A stretch of 64,000 nt of DNA from Dama dama (GCF_033118175.1 NC_083698.1:48401501-48465500), one strand, 5' to 3'; numbered from the stretch's first letter, positions 45,655-58,535 are shown. Translations and numbers: made by a program. The notes: a model not told the origin generated them from the letters alone.

Positions 45655-46440
45655 TCCGTCTACAACTCTGAGTCATCCCTCAGTATCTACAGGGATCTGT
45701 TCCAGGAGCCCCTGTGGATACCAAAATCTATGTCTGCTTATGTCCCTTAAGACAAAATGGTGCAGTACAATGAGTTCAGTCAGCCCTCCATATCTGAAGA
45801 TTTGCATCATGCTCAGTGACCAGTCATGCCCCTTCTTTCAAAGTCTGTTGTGACAGGCCTCTGTGCAACTCTTACTCAGCACACCTGAAAAGAGTAAGGT
45901 GTGGAGCGTGTGGTGGTGTGCCTCCTGGTCTCTCAGGGATAAACCCACATATTACTTTACAAAAATGGAAAAGGAATTGGCCAAAAAGATAAAAATGTAG
46001 CAGCAACAAAAAGTGATAATGTGAAAGTGAAATTTAAATACTTTGTAAGTAGGGTTATGGAAGAAACAGTTGACCATGGGAATGTTGAGCAGCCATTTAA
46101 AAGTTTATAGATATGCAGCCAGAGGAATTTGCTGAGGGCAAACTTAGTGACATAGATGAGGAAAGTAGTTGTGACAAAAAGATAAAGATGTCCCAGAGAA
46201 AGTGATATCAGCAAAATCCTTTACATTAAACAAACTCTTGCAGGTATTTCACAACATTGGAGGCACTGAGTATAAAATGTCTGAAACTGATTCAAAGAGA
46301 CTGAAGTATGACAACTTGCCAAGACATGAGCTCCTCACATCCTAAGTTACATGCCCAGAAGAAGACAAGCATTACTCAAACTATTCTAGATAAGCATTTA
46401 TAAAGAAATAAAACACTTTAATTCTCAATGTTTCTAATGT
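45655..46440 (+). mobile_element. Tigger-type (pogo superfamily) DNA transposon relic
   Basis: The left part resembles a Tigger terminal region (ctcagtatctacagggatct, cagtcagccctccatatctg). The remainder looks like the degraded transposase C-terminus: translated in fragments it gives FTLNKLLQVFHNIGGTE-like and a final 'KKTSITQTI-LDKHL' pattern near 46360-46410, followed by aagaaataaaacac. No frame is intact. Confidence 0.5.
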
Positions 46441-46943
46441 TTTAAATTACATTGCACCACATAAATATTAGTTTTACTATATATTTCATTTCCTTATTTA
46501 TTTATAATCAGCAGTTTGAGTTTTTAATGTTTAATTGTTTAATATTTATAAAGGTCATGAAACAATCATATTTTTCACATTAATTATTTAAAATATTTTT
46601 GTATGGTCATTTTAACTTTCCCACACTATTGTTCAAAGTGAGGACTACCTATGTGGACAAAAATGAGAATGATGTACATTGACAGGATATTTGAGGATAC
46701 TAAGGACTCAATTCTTTTTAGTTGTTGCAATGGTATTGGGATACATTTATTAAAAAAAAAAATGAATGAGAGAGGAAATCCTTGCCTTTTAGAGATACAG
46801 TTCAAGTTGTATGATGTCTAGGTTTTGCTTAAAATTATGTAGGAGGGAAATTCAAGGGAGAATAGATAAGATTGGCAATGAGTTGATATCTATAGAAGCT
46901 AAGTGACAGGGATGTGAAGTTTATTATATTATATACCAAAGTA
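46441..46943. other. AT-rich unassigned interval
   Basis: May include the end of the Tigger element (caaagtgaggactacc near 46636-46651) and a bit of old LINE 3' UTR (46670-46740). Confidence 0.3.
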
Positions 46944-49900
46944 CAGGGAAGGAACACAGCCCCACAGCAGAAAATTGGATTAAAGATTTACTGAGCATGG
47001 CATTGCCCACCAGAGCAAGACCCACTTTTCCTGAGAGCCAGTCCCTCCCATCAGGAAGCTTCCACAAGCCTCTTATCCTTATTCATCAAAGGGCAGAAAG
47101 AATAAAAACCACAATCACAGGAAACTAACCAAACTGACCACATGGATCACAGCCTTGTCTAGCTCAATGAAACTATGAGCCATGCTGTTGTAGGGACACC
47201 CAAGACGGATGGGTCATGGTGGAAAGTTCTGACAAAATGTGGTCCACTGGAGAAGGGAATGGCAAACCACTTCAGTATTCTTGTCTTGAGAACCCCATGA
47301 ACAGTATGAAAAGGAAAAAAAATATGACACTGAAAGATGAACTCCTCAGGTCAGTAGGTGCCCAGAAGAGCGGAGAACAGCTACAGAAGGAAAGAAGAAG
47401 CTGAAGCCAAAGTGGAAAAAATGCCCAGTTGTGGATATGTCTGGTGGTGAAAGTCAAGTCTGATGCTACTAAGAACAATACTACATGGGAACCTGGAATG
47501 TTGGGTCCATTGGAAGTGGTCAAATAGGAGATGCCAAGAGTGAACAATGACATTTTAGGAATCAGTGAACTAAAATGGAAAGGAATGGGTGAATTTAATT
47601 CAGATGACCATTATATCTGCTATTGTGGGCAAGAATTCCTTAGAAGAAATGCAGTAGCCCTCACAGTCAACAATAGTCTGAAATGCAGTGTTTGGGTGCA
47701 GTCTCAAAAAAAACCCAAAATGATTTCTGTTCATTTCCAAGGCAAACCATTCAATATCACAGTAATCCAAGTCTGTGTCCTAACCACTAATGCCAAAGAA
47801 GCTGAAGTTGAACAGTTCTATAAAGACTTACAGGACTTTGTAGAACTAACAACAACAAAAAAAAAATGTCTTTTTCATTATAGGGGACTGGAATGCAAAA
47901 GTAAGAAGTCAAGAAATACCTGGAGTAACAGGCTAGCTTGGCCTTGGAGTACAAAATGAAGCCAGACAAAGGCTAACAGAAGAATGCACTGGTCACAGCA
48001 AACACACTCTTCCAACAACACAAGACTCTACACATGGACATCACCAGATGGTCAACAGTGAAATCAGATTGATTATATTCTTTGTGGCCAAAGATAGGGA
48101 AGCTCTATACAGTCAGCAAAAACAAGACCTGCAGCTGACCAACTCAGATCACGAACTCCTTATTGGAAAATTCAGGCTTAAACTGAAAAATGTAGGGAAA
48201 ACCTCTAGGCCATTCAGATATGACCTAAATCAAATCCCTTATGATTACATGGTGGAAATGACATAGATTCAAGGGATCAGATCTGAGAGATTGAGTGCCT
48301 GAAGAACTATGGATGGAGGTTTATAACACTGTACAGGAGGTGGTAATCAAAACCATCTCCAAGGAAAAGAAATGCAAAAAGGCAAATGGTTATCTGAAGA
48401 GGCCTTACATATAGCTGAGAAAATAAGAGAAGGGAAAGCAAAGGAGAAAAGGAAATATATACCCGTCTGAATCAGTTCAGTTCAGTCGCTCAGTCGTGTC
48501 CGAATCTTTGCAACCCCATGAACCGCAGCATGCCAAGCCTCCCTGTCCATCACCAACTCCCGGAGTCCACCCAAACTCATGTCCATTGAGTTGGTGATGC
48601 CATCCAACCATCTCATCCTCTGTAATCCCCTTCTCCCCCTGCACTCAATCTTTCCCAGCATCAGGGTCTTTTCAAATGGGTCAGCTCTTTGCATCAGGTG
48701 GCCAAAGTATTGGAGTTTCAGCTTCAACATAAGTCCTTCCAATGAACACTCAAGACTGATCTCCTTTAGGATGAACTGGTTGGATCTCCTTGCAGTCCAA
48801 GGGACTCTCAAGAAGAGTTCCAAAAAATAGCAAGGAGAGATAAGAAAGTCTTCCTAAGTGAACAATGAAAGGAATAGAGGAAAACAATAGAATGGGAAAG
48901 ATTATAGATCTCTTCAAGAAAATTAGAGATACCAAGGGAACATTTCATGCAAATATAACACAATAAAGGACAGACATGGTATGAACCTCACAGAAACAGA
49001 AGATATTAATAAGAGGTGGCAAGAACACACAGAAGAACTATACAAAAAGATCTTCATGACCCAGATAATCACGATGGTGTGATCACTCACCTAGAGCCAG
49101 ATATCTTGGAGTGTGAAGTCAAGTGGGCCTTAGGAAGCATCACTACAATCAAAGATAGTGGAGATGATGGAATTCCAGCTGAGCTACTTCAAATCTGGAA
49201 AAGACGAGGCTGTTAAAGTGCTGCATTCAAAATGCCAACAAATCTGGAAAAATCAGCAGTGGCCACAAGACTGGAAAAGGTCAGTTTTCATTCCGGTCCC
49301 ACAGAAGGGCAATGCTGAATGTTCAAACTACCACATAACTGCACTCATTTCACAAGCTAACAAAGTAATGTTCACAGTTCTCCAAGTTAGGCTTCAACAG
49401 TACAGACCTGAGAAGTCCCAGATGTTCAAGCTGGATTTAGAAAAGGCAGCAAAACCAGAGATCAAATTGCCAACATCTGCTGGATCATAGAAAAAGCAAG
49501 AGAAAAACATGTACTTCTGCTTCACTGACTATGCTAAAGCTTTTGACTGTGTGGATCACAAAAAAACTGTGGAAAATTCTTAAAGAAATGGGAATACCAG
49601 ACCAACTTACCTGTCTCCTGTAAAACCTGTATGCAAGTCAAGAAGCAACAGTTAGAAGTGGACATGGAACAATGGACTGGTTCCAGATTGGGAAAGGAAT
49701 ACGTCAAGGAAGTATATTGTCACTCTGCTTATTTAACTTATATGCAGAGTACATCATGAGAAATGCCCAGCTGGATGAAGCACAAGCTGGAATTAAGATT
49801 GTTGGGAGAAATATTGATAATCTCAGATATGCAGATGACACCACGCGTATGGCAGAAAGGGAAGAGGAACTAAAAAGTGATGAAAGTGAAAGAGGAAAGT

Positions 49901-50595
49901 GAAAAAGCTGGCTTCAACATTCAAAAAATGAAAATCATGGCATCCAGTCCCATCACTTCATGGAAAATAGATGGAGAATCAGTGGAAACAGTGACAGACT
50001 TTATTTTCTTGGGCTCCAAAATCACTAAGATGGTGACTGCAGCCATGAAATTAAAAGGCACTTGCTCCTTGGAAAGAAAGCTATGACAAACCTATACAGC
50101 ATATTAAAAAGCAGAGACATTACTTTCCTGACAAAGGTCTGTATAGTCAAAGCTATGGTTTTTCCAGTAGTCATTTACGGATGTGAGAGCTGGACCATAA
50201 AGAGGGTTGAATGCTGAAGAATTGATGGTCTTGAACTGTAGTGTTTGAGAAGACTCTTGAGAGTCCATTGGACTGCAAGGAGATCAAACCAGTCAATCCT
50301 AAAGGAAATCAAACATGAATATTCATTGGAAGGACTGATGCTGAAACTGAAGTTCCAATATTTTAGCCATCTGTTGCAAAGAGCCAACTCATTAGAAAAG
50401 ACCCTAATGCTGGGAAAGACTGAAGGCAGGAGGAAAGGGGGACGTCAGAGAATGAGATGGCTGGAATGCATCATCGACTCAATGGACATGAGTTTGAGCA
50501 AGTTCAGGTAGAGGGTGAACAACAGGAAGCCTGGTGTGCTGCAGTCCACGGGGTCGTAAAGAATCGGACACGACTGAGTGACTGAGCAACAACAA
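46944..50595 (+). mobile_element. BovB LINE, long, copy 7 (interrupted by antisense BovB)
   Basis: The element starts in the late 5' UTR and contains the lead-in, endonuclease (47531-48265), linker, RT and C-terminal region to the end gactgagcaacaacaa. The RT catalytic motif YADD is intact (49828-49839), one of two intact ones here. Elsewhere there are frameshifts. It is split at 48472-48812. Confidence 0.93.
48472..48812 (-). mobile_element. Antisense BovB 3' fragment inside BovB copy 7
   Basis: About 340 bases of BovB 3' end in reverse (from cagttcagttcagtcgctc to gactctcaagag). The host BovB reads across: atatacccgtctgaat on the left and agagttccaaaaaatagc on the right belong together. 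A clean target duplication was not found; two host bases appear lost. Confidence 0.92.
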
Positions 50596-51084
50596 ATGCC
50601 TACTTTTATAGATATTTAAAATTTATAAAAATCTAATTGACAAGATAACGTAAAACCATCATCAAATGTTTACTTAGGATGTTTAGTTTTACTCTATGTC
50701 TCCGTGGCCACAGAACAGTCAGGCAACACTGCTAAGTATAAATGCAATGCCTGGTGAGGTCTTCCTTAGTAGGAAAGAAGCTTAGTCTGTACAAGGACCC
50801 CCTATTGCTTTTTTGGTCCCCCCAAGGGCAGTGGAGCATCCACCCTAAATGAGACAAGAAGAAAGAAAAATTTCTTCTCCACAAGAGAATTACTTATGAA
50901 CACAAGTTGATTTATACAACTTTTCCTGTAGAATATTAATAAGCCTCTAGTATCTGCTGTCATTGAAGAGGCAGAAGGGAAAAGAGATGGTTGTTTTGAA
51001 AACTGTCTTGTTTTTGTTAGCTTATAGAACTCTGACAAACATGATAGTCAGGCAATCTACTGTGGTCAACTATTTTTTTTTTAC
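50596..51084. other. Unassigned interval
   Basis: No recognised repeat or gene. Confidence 0.3.
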
Positions 51085-51430
51085 CACTTAATCTAATTTC
51101 CAGCTTTATTGAGATATAACTGACATAAAGCACTGTGTAAATGTAAGGTGTTGATTTGATATACTTATGTATTACAAAATGATGACCATCATAGTGTTAG
51201 TAATACTTCTATCACATCACAAAATTACTACCTCTTTTACGTGGTGAGAATATATAAGATTTACTCTCCTAGCAACTTTCAAATATATAACACAGTATTG
51301 TTAACTGTGATCAACATGCTGTACATCACACCCCCAGATTTATTCATCTTATGACTGGAAGTTTGCATCCTTTAACTGACATGTCTGTATTTATCTTGGT
51401 CCCTGGTAACCACCATTCTACTCTGTATTT
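51085..51430 (-). mobile_element. Old L1 3' UTR, antisense
   Basis: Blocks ccagctttattgagatataa, aacatgctgtacatcacacc, tattcatcttatgactgg and cctggtaaccaccattctac are those of a reversed L1M 3' UTR. Confidence 0.75.
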
Positions 51431-53154
51431 TTTTTTTAAATAAAACAAAGAAAGCCCACTATTTATAACTTTTGGTAAATTACAACTTTAATTTCATAGG
51501 GGTTAATTGCAAGATAGATTTCTGTGTTGTTTTTTTTCTTCTTTTGCATTTGTGCCTATATTTGCCAATCAAAATACAATTCAGCTCTAGTTCTGTTTAT
51601 CAGCACATCTGTCATTGCTGTTGAAGATCATTCATTCTATTATTCCATCAGTGTCAAAGGTGAATGGGGAAGAACATAGTTGAAGGATTGTTTATACACC
51701 AAAATTATTTAGGCTTAAATTCCAATATTCACTATGTCTTTAGGAGAAAATGTCTTGGAGATTCATTTAAATTAGTGTGGGACCACCACATTTAAAATGG
51801 ATAGCCAACAGGGACCTAATGTAGTACAGAGAACATGCTCAATATTCTGGAACAACCAAATTGGGAAGATAATTTGAAAAAGAATTAATACATATTTATG
51901 TAAATAAATAAGTATATGAGTCTGTGTTTGTTTCAGTAATTGGCATTTGTGGTTTTGGGGGGAAAAGCAGTTATCCTAACAATAGAACCAAATCTCTACA
52001 AGGGAGCACTAGTGGAAGGTTAATCTGTACTTTATGTATCAATTTTGTACTTTGATGAATGGAAGATGTAAACTGTGTCTTAACTTTTGATCCAAGTAAT
52101 TATTTAGCATTACTGCTACATTAATTCATTTTGCTACATGAAATTAAAGGCCAGTATTAGCATATTTACTTAAAAATTTTAGCTAGATTTCTTAATGCAC
52201 TACATCATTTTACAATTAATGGAAGTGAGATCTCAAAAAGCAAATGAGTGTTCCAACTATAATGGATTAAGGATACACCCTAAACTTCTGCCAAGAAGTC
52301 TCCCTTCCCTGGGAAGGTACATAGATACTGATTCCCCAGTTTTCTGTCAACTGACAGAAAATGACTGGGGTCTGTTTGGCTCTGAACACTAGAAGCAGCT
52401 AATAATTCACCATCTATTGATTTGCAGTTCTCATGGCCAATGCATTTGTCTTGAATTTATAGGTTTTTCTCATTGTATCTTTTAATAGGGAATTGTGATT
52501 GTCTGCACCTGTTTTAACAGGTCAAACAGGTTTTTATATGGAGCTTTTTAAACCTCATTCTAAACTGTCTTCTACATAATATTTGAGGGTTCTTTCTTTA
52601 GCAAACTACTAAAATATTTACATTGGGGGTTTTATTAGCCTTTCACTCTAATACATTGCAATTACCCAATCCTGGAAGGTCTTCAGTTATTGGAAGGAAA
52701 TGCACTTGTTTCAAGCCTTAGTTCTTTTCTCATAATGAGGAAGAACAAAGTGAAAGGTCTGAGAAATAAATTTTAAAAGTGTGAGTCAGATGGGAGTGGG
52801 TGTAGGCTTGGACAACCGAAAGCCTGAACTCCAGACTACATACAGAAAACAAATAGATAAAAGTAGGTTGTCTGTGGCCAAAAAAATTTTTTTAATAATT
52901 TATTTTGAGAATAAAACAGAAGAGAAAAAGCCAAGTGTTATGACAGAGCGTGGGTGAACAATACTGATTTCCCTTCTTGTTTCAGTGTTTTTCTTCTTAA
53001 AGTGGGCCTTCTGAATTAGGGCTTCTTTTGTCACTTTTGTTTGTATTTGACTGCTTCTACCTTTGCAAAGTTTTGTTTGTTTTTCACTCAGAATGAACTA
53101 GAAAGACTTCTGGTTTCAGATCTGGTATGTAAGGAACTTAGAAGTTGATACTCC
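51431..53154. other. Repeat-poor AT-rich interval
   Basis: About 1.7 kb in which I recognise no transposon, in a window otherwise dense with them. It contains a strong hairpin (52334-52370) and a short inverted E-box-like pair (cacctgttttaacaggt, 52506-52522). No gene is evident. Confidence 0.4.
52334..52370. repeat. Strong imperfect hairpin
   Basis: Arms ccccagt + tttctgtca (52334-52349) and tgacagaaa + actgggg (52352-52360, 52364-52370) pair over 16 bases, with a 3-base bulge (52361-52363) and a 2-base turn. Confidence 0.85.
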
Positions 53155-53537
53155 AATGAAGAACTGATGCTTTCAAACTGTGGTGTTAGAGAAGACTCTT
53201 ATGAGTTCCTTGGATAGTAAGGAGATCAAACCAGTCAAACCTAAAGGAAATCAACCCTGAATATTCATTGGAAGGACTCATGCTGAAGCTGAAGCGCCAA
53301 TACTTTGGCCACCTGATGTGAAGAGCTAACTCATTGGAAAAGACCCTAATGCTGGGAAGGATTGAGGGCAGGAGGAGAAGGGGATGACAGAGGATGAGAC
53401 AGTTGGATGGCATCACTGACTCGATAAATATGGGTTTGAGAAAACTCTGGGAGACAGTGAAGAGCAGGGAAGCCTGGTGTGCTGCAGTCCATGGGGTTGC
53501 AAGGAGTTGGACACGACTGAAAGACTGAACAACAATA
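53155..53537 (+). mobile_element. BovB LINE 3' end, copy 8
   Basis: The last about 380 bases of BovB, from the C-terminal coding part to gactgaacaacaataac. Confidence 0.92.
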
Positions 53538-53851
53538 ACTCCAACCTAACAATAATGATTTGAGCAAACTGAAGATCAGCAACTCCTCTTAGATCTGTCA
53601 GAGAATTAAGGTCACGGGACAATCTGCTGCTGAAGCAGGGGCTGAGTCTAGGGCGGATGAGGGTGATCCTAGTTGCCCAGCCTTCTGCCAAGAAACTGTC
53701 CTGGGATTAGAGTTTCTGTTGCTAGGGAAAGGTGTTGTCTCCCTGAGCCTTTTGTGGGCCCCATGGCATGATGCTGTGTCTGTATATTCCATACAAAGGT
53801 ACTGTCCTTTACCTTTGTAAACTATATTTGACATTGATTAAATCTGTATAA

Positions 53852-54069
53852 GGGCTTCCCTGGTAGCTCAGTGGTAAAGAATCTGCCTGCCAATGTAGGA
53901 GATGTGGGTTCAATCCCTGGGTCGGGAAGATCCCTGGAGAAGGAAAGGGCAACCCACTCCAGTACTTTTGGTCTGGGAAATCTCATGGACAGACAAGCCT
54001 GGAGGGCTAGTCAATAGGGTTGCAAAAAAGCTGTACATGACTTAGCAACTTAACAATAACAACAACAAC
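53852..54069 (+). mobile_element. Bov-tA SINE with target duplication
   Basis: Full Bov-tA with a (CAA)n tail. Flanks aaatctgtataa (53840-53851) and aaacttgtataa (54070-54081) match 10 of 12. Confidence 0.93.
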
Positions 54070-54481
54070 AAACTTGTATAAACAGCTTAAAAAAATTGGA
54101 GACACACAGGGATATACAGAGGATCACAAGTTACCGAAGTAGAAACTACCAAGCAGAAATCTCCTTAGGAGCCAGTGCTGAGATAGGAAAACCTGACCTG
54201 TAACTGAAGAGTTTCTAGAGGCTCATTGTAGGAAAGCCTGAGAGATGAAATCTTCAAGGAGACTCAGTCATCAGAGAGAGAGACCCACACTTTCATGAGT
54301 TTTACCTTCCAAAACTCATTAACAGGGTCTTACAATAAAGATAGATGGAAATTCCCTTTTGCTTCCAGCAGGCGGAGGAGGAAGGTAATCATTTTGAGAA
54401 ATACTAGAGACTTCTGTTTTTCTTATCAAGGTGTGCCCTCAGAAGAACCTACTGTGCCAGAGTCTTAACATATGTGGGGAA
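54070..54481. other. Unassigned interval
   Basis: No recognised repeat or gene. Confidence 0.3.
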
Positions 54482-54682
54482 ACGTGCATGCTCAGTCACT
54501 CATTCGTGTCCAACTCTTTGTGACCCTGAGGACTGCAGCCTGCCAGGCCCCTGCATCCATGGGCTTATACCAGCAGGAAGATTGGAGGGGGCTGCTATTT
54601 CCTACTCCAGGGGATCTTCCTCACCCAGGGTTTGAACCTGTAGCTCCTGCATTGGCAGGCAGATTCTTTACCACTGAGTTGG
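54482..54682 (-). mobile_element. Bov-tA SINE
   Basis: Antisense Bov-tA from gctcagtcactcattcg to the head-side accactgagttgg. Confidence 0.9.
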
Positions 54683-54889
54683 AAACCCCTATCTGGAGAA
54701 GAGAAATACCCAATTCCAACCCACTCTATCAATCCTGCTCCACTAAAGAGAGGGGACAAAAAGCTAAGTAGCACTGGTGAAGTTCACGGGCCAGGGCCAC
54801 AGGATCATCAAAAGGCTGAAGCCAAACCATAGGACTACAGAACTCTTGTTTTCCCCTATATATTACTGTTGTATATCTAACAGCCTATT

Positions 54890-55250
54890 TACCACAGGTC
54901 CTTTTCCCCAGGACATCATGTTCAGCATTTCCCCAGTATATCCCAAAAAACCACAAAGCATACAAAAAGGTAAAAAAAAAAAAAAAAAAAAAAAAGCCCA
55001 GATAAAGAGACTGAACAAGTATCAGAACTAGAGTCAGATATGTCAGGAATTATCAGACCACGAACTAATAAAAACATTAGATAATGTAACCAAAAAGGTA
55101 GAATTCTAATAAACAATTAAAAGGAAACACAGAAATAAAAAACAATATAATAGAAATGAGCAATACCATTGATGGACTGAACGTGGCTAGGATAAGATCT
55201 CTCAGCTTGACAATACAATAGAAACCTCCCAAACTGAAAAACATAGGGGA
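54890..55250 (+). mobile_element. Older L1, ORF1 region, left part
   Basis: Diverged L1 ORF1 sequence with ccaggacatcatgttcagc, an A-run (54972-54994) and gaactagagtcagatatg. It continues at 58536 after the younger L1. Confidence 0.7.
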
Positions 55251-58200
55251 CAAGTAATAAGAAAAAAGCCAAATAAATAACCTAACTCTACACCTAAAGC
55301 AACTAGAGAAGGAAGAAATGAAGAACCCCAGGGTTAGCAGAAGGAAAGAAATCTTAAAAATTAGGGCAGAAATAAATGCAAAAGAAACTAAAGAGACCAT
55401 AGCAAAAATCAACAAAGCTAAAAGCTGGTTTTTTGAAGAAATAAACAAAAGTGACAAACCATTAACAAGACTCATTAAGAATCAAAGAGAGATGAACCAA
55501 ATTAACAAAATTAGAAATGAAAATGGAGAGATCACAACAGACAACACTGAAATACAAAGGATCATAAGAGACTACTACCAGCCCAGCTCTATGCCAATAA
55601 AATGGACAACTTGGATGAAATGGACAAATTCTTAGAAAAGTAAAACTTTCCAAAACTGAACCAGGAAGAAATAGAAGATCTTAACAGAGCCATCACAAAC
55701 AAGGAAATCGAAACTGTAATCAGAAATCTTCCAGCAAACAAAAGCCCAGGACCTGACGGCTTTACAGCTGAATTCTACCAAAAATTTAGAGAAGAGCTAA
55801 CACCTATCTTACTCAAACTCCTCCAGAAAATTGCAGAAGAAGGTAAACCTCCAAACTCATTCTATGAGGCTACCATCACCCTAATTCCAAAACCAGACAA
55901 AGATGCCACAATAAAAGAAAACTACAGGCCAATATCACTGATGAACATAGATGCAAAAATCCTTAACAAAAGTCTAGCAAACAGAATCCAACAGCATATC
56001 GAAAAAATCATACACCATGACCAAGTGGGCTTTATCCCAGGAATGCAAGGATTCTTTAATATCCGCAAATCAATCAATGTAATACACAACATTAACAAAT
56101 TTAAAGATAAAAACCATATGATTATCTCAATAGATGCAGAGAAAGCCTTTGACAAAATTCAACACTCATTTATGATTAAAACTCTCCAGAAAGCAGGAAT
56201 AGAAGGAACATACCTCAACATAATAAAAGCTATATATGACAAACCCACAGCAAGCATCACCCTCAATGGCGAAAAATTGAAAGCATTTCCCCTGAAATCA
56301 GGAACAAGACAAGGGTACCCATTCTCACCACTACTATTCAACATAGTGTTGGAAATTTTGGCCACAGCAATCAGAGCAGAAAAAGAAGTAAAAGGAATCC
56401 AGACAGGAAAAGAAGAAGTGAAACTCTCGCTGTTTGCAGATGACATGATCCTCTACATAGAAAACCCTAAAGACTCTACCAGAAAATTACTAGAGCTAAT
56501 CAACGAATATAGTAAAGTTGCAGGATATAAAATTAACACACAGAAATCCCTTGCATTCCTATACACTAACAATGAGAAAACAGAAAGAGAAATTAAGGAA
56601 ACGATACCATTCACCATTGCAATGAAAAGAATAAAATACTTAGGAGTACATCTACCTAAAGAAACAAAAGACCTATACATAGAAAACTATAAAACACTGA
56701 TGAAAGAAATCAAAGAGGACACAAACAGATGGAGAAATATACCGTGTTCATGGATTGGAAGAATCAATATTGTCAAAATGGCTATACTACCTAAAGCAAT
56801 CTATAGATTCAATGCAATCCCTATCAAGCTACCAACAGTATTTTTCACAGAACTAGAACAAATAATTTCACAATTTGTATGGAAATACAAAAAACCTCGA
56901 ATAGCCAAAGTAATCTTGAGAAAGAAGAATGGAACTGGAGGAATCAACCTGCCTGACTTCAGACTATACTACAAAGCCACAGTCATCAAGACAGTACGGT
57001 ACTGGCACAAAGACAGAAATATAGATCAATGGAACAGAATAGAAAGCCCAGAGATAAATCCACGAACCTATGGACACCTTATCTTTGACAAAGGAGGCAA
57101 GGATATACAATGGAAAAAAGACAACCTCTTTAACAAGGGGTGCTGGGAAAACTGGTCAACCACTTGTAAAAGAATGAAACTAGAACACTTTCTAACACCA
57201 TACACAAAAATAAACTCAAAATGGATTAAAGATCTAAATGTAAGACCAGAAACTATAAAACTCCTAGAGCAGAACATAGGCAAAACACTCTCCGACATGA
57301 ATCACAGCAGGATCCTCTATGACCCACCTCCCAGAATATAGGAAATAAAAGCAAAAATAAACAAATGGGACCTAATGAAACTTAAAAGCTTTTGCACTAC
57401 AAAAGAAACTATAAGTAAGGTGAAAAGACAGCTCTCAGATTGGGAGAAAATAATAGCAAATGAAGAAACAGACAAAGGATTAATCTCAAAAATATACAAG
57501 CAACTCCTGCAGCTCAATTCCAGAAAAATAAATGACCCAATCAAAAAATGGGCCAAAGAAGTAAACAGACATTTCTCCAAAGAGGACATACAGATGGCTA
57601 ACAAACACATGAAAAGATGCTCAACATCACTCATCATCAGAGAAATGCAAATCAAAACCACAATGAGGTACCATTACACGCCAGTCAGGATGGCTGCTAT
57701 CCCAAAGTCTACAAGCAATAAATGCTGGAGAGGGTGTGGAGGAAAGGGAACCCTTTTACACTGTTGGTGGGAATGCAAACTAGTACAGCCGCTATGGAGA
57801 ACAGTGTGGAGATTTCTTAAAAAACTGGAAATAGAACTGCCATACAACCCAGCAATCCCACTTCTGGGCATACACACCAAGGAAACCAGATCTGAAAGAG
57901 ACACGTGCACCCCAATGTTCATCGCAGCACTGTTTATAATAGCCAGGACATGGAAGCAACCTCGATGCCCATCAGCAGACGAATGGATAAGGAAGCTGTG
58001 GTACATATACACCATGGAATATTACTCAGCCATTAAAAAGAATTCATTTGAATCAGTTCTAACGAGATAGATGAAACTGGAGCCCATTATACAGAGTGAA
58101 GTAAGCCAGAAAGATAAAGATCATTACAGCATACTAACACATATATATGGAATTTAGAAAGATGGTAATGATAACCCTATATGCAAAACAGAAAAAGAGA

Positions 58201-58520
58201 CACAGATGCACAGAACAGACTTTTGGACTCTGTGGGAGAAGGCGAGGGTGGGATGTTTCAAGAGAACAGCATGTATATTATCTATAGTGAAACAGATCAC
58301 CAGCCCAGGTGGGATGCATGAGACAAGTGCTCGGGCCTGGTGCACTGGGAAGACCCAGAGGAATCGGGTGGAGAGAAAGGTGGGAGGGTGGATTGGGATG
58401 GGGAATACATGTAACTCCATGGCTGATTCATGTCAATGTATGACAAAACCCACTGCAATGTTGTGAAGTAATTAGCCTCCAACTAATAAAAATAAATGGA
58501 AAAAAAAAAAAGAAAAAAAA
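55251..58520 (+). mobile_element. Young 5'-truncated L1 with perfect 15-bp target duplication
   Basis: A 3270-bp insertion beginning inside ORF2 and ending in an A-rich tail (58500-58520). It is flanked by exact 15-bp repeats gaaaaacatagggga (55236-55250 and 58521-58535). The older L1 reads through when the insert is ignored. The 3' UTR is ruminant-type and matches, reversed, the fragment at 3941-4119. Confidence 0.95.
55318..58070 (+). pseudogene. L1 ORF2 remnant (RT and C-terminal domains)
   Basis: L1 ORF2 supplies endonuclease and reverse transcriptase. The endonuclease is absent here (5' truncation). A first frame (55318-55635) ends after a frameshift near 55580. The main frame carries a TAA at 55641-55643 and is then open to a TAG at 57339-57341, after which the same frame stays open to 58070. 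RT landmarks include NYRPISLM just before 55941, QVGFIPGMQG, the GTRQG block, and the catalytic FADD at 56433-56444. The C-terminal cysteine region shows the HCWWECK pattern (near 57760). Only one frameshift and two stops mark it as a comparatively young copy; it is nevertheless dead. Confidence 0.93.
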
Positions 58521-58535
58521 GAAAAACATAGGGGA

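Noticed and set aside
281..54682. tRNA-like heads and A/B boxes in many places
   Set aside because: They are heads of Bov-tA or CHR SINEs, with SINE bodies and tails; not tRNA genes.
55941..57341. A 466-codon open frame as a host or viral polymerase gene
   Set aside because: It is L1 ORF2 reverse transcriptase inside an insertion with target duplications and an A tail.
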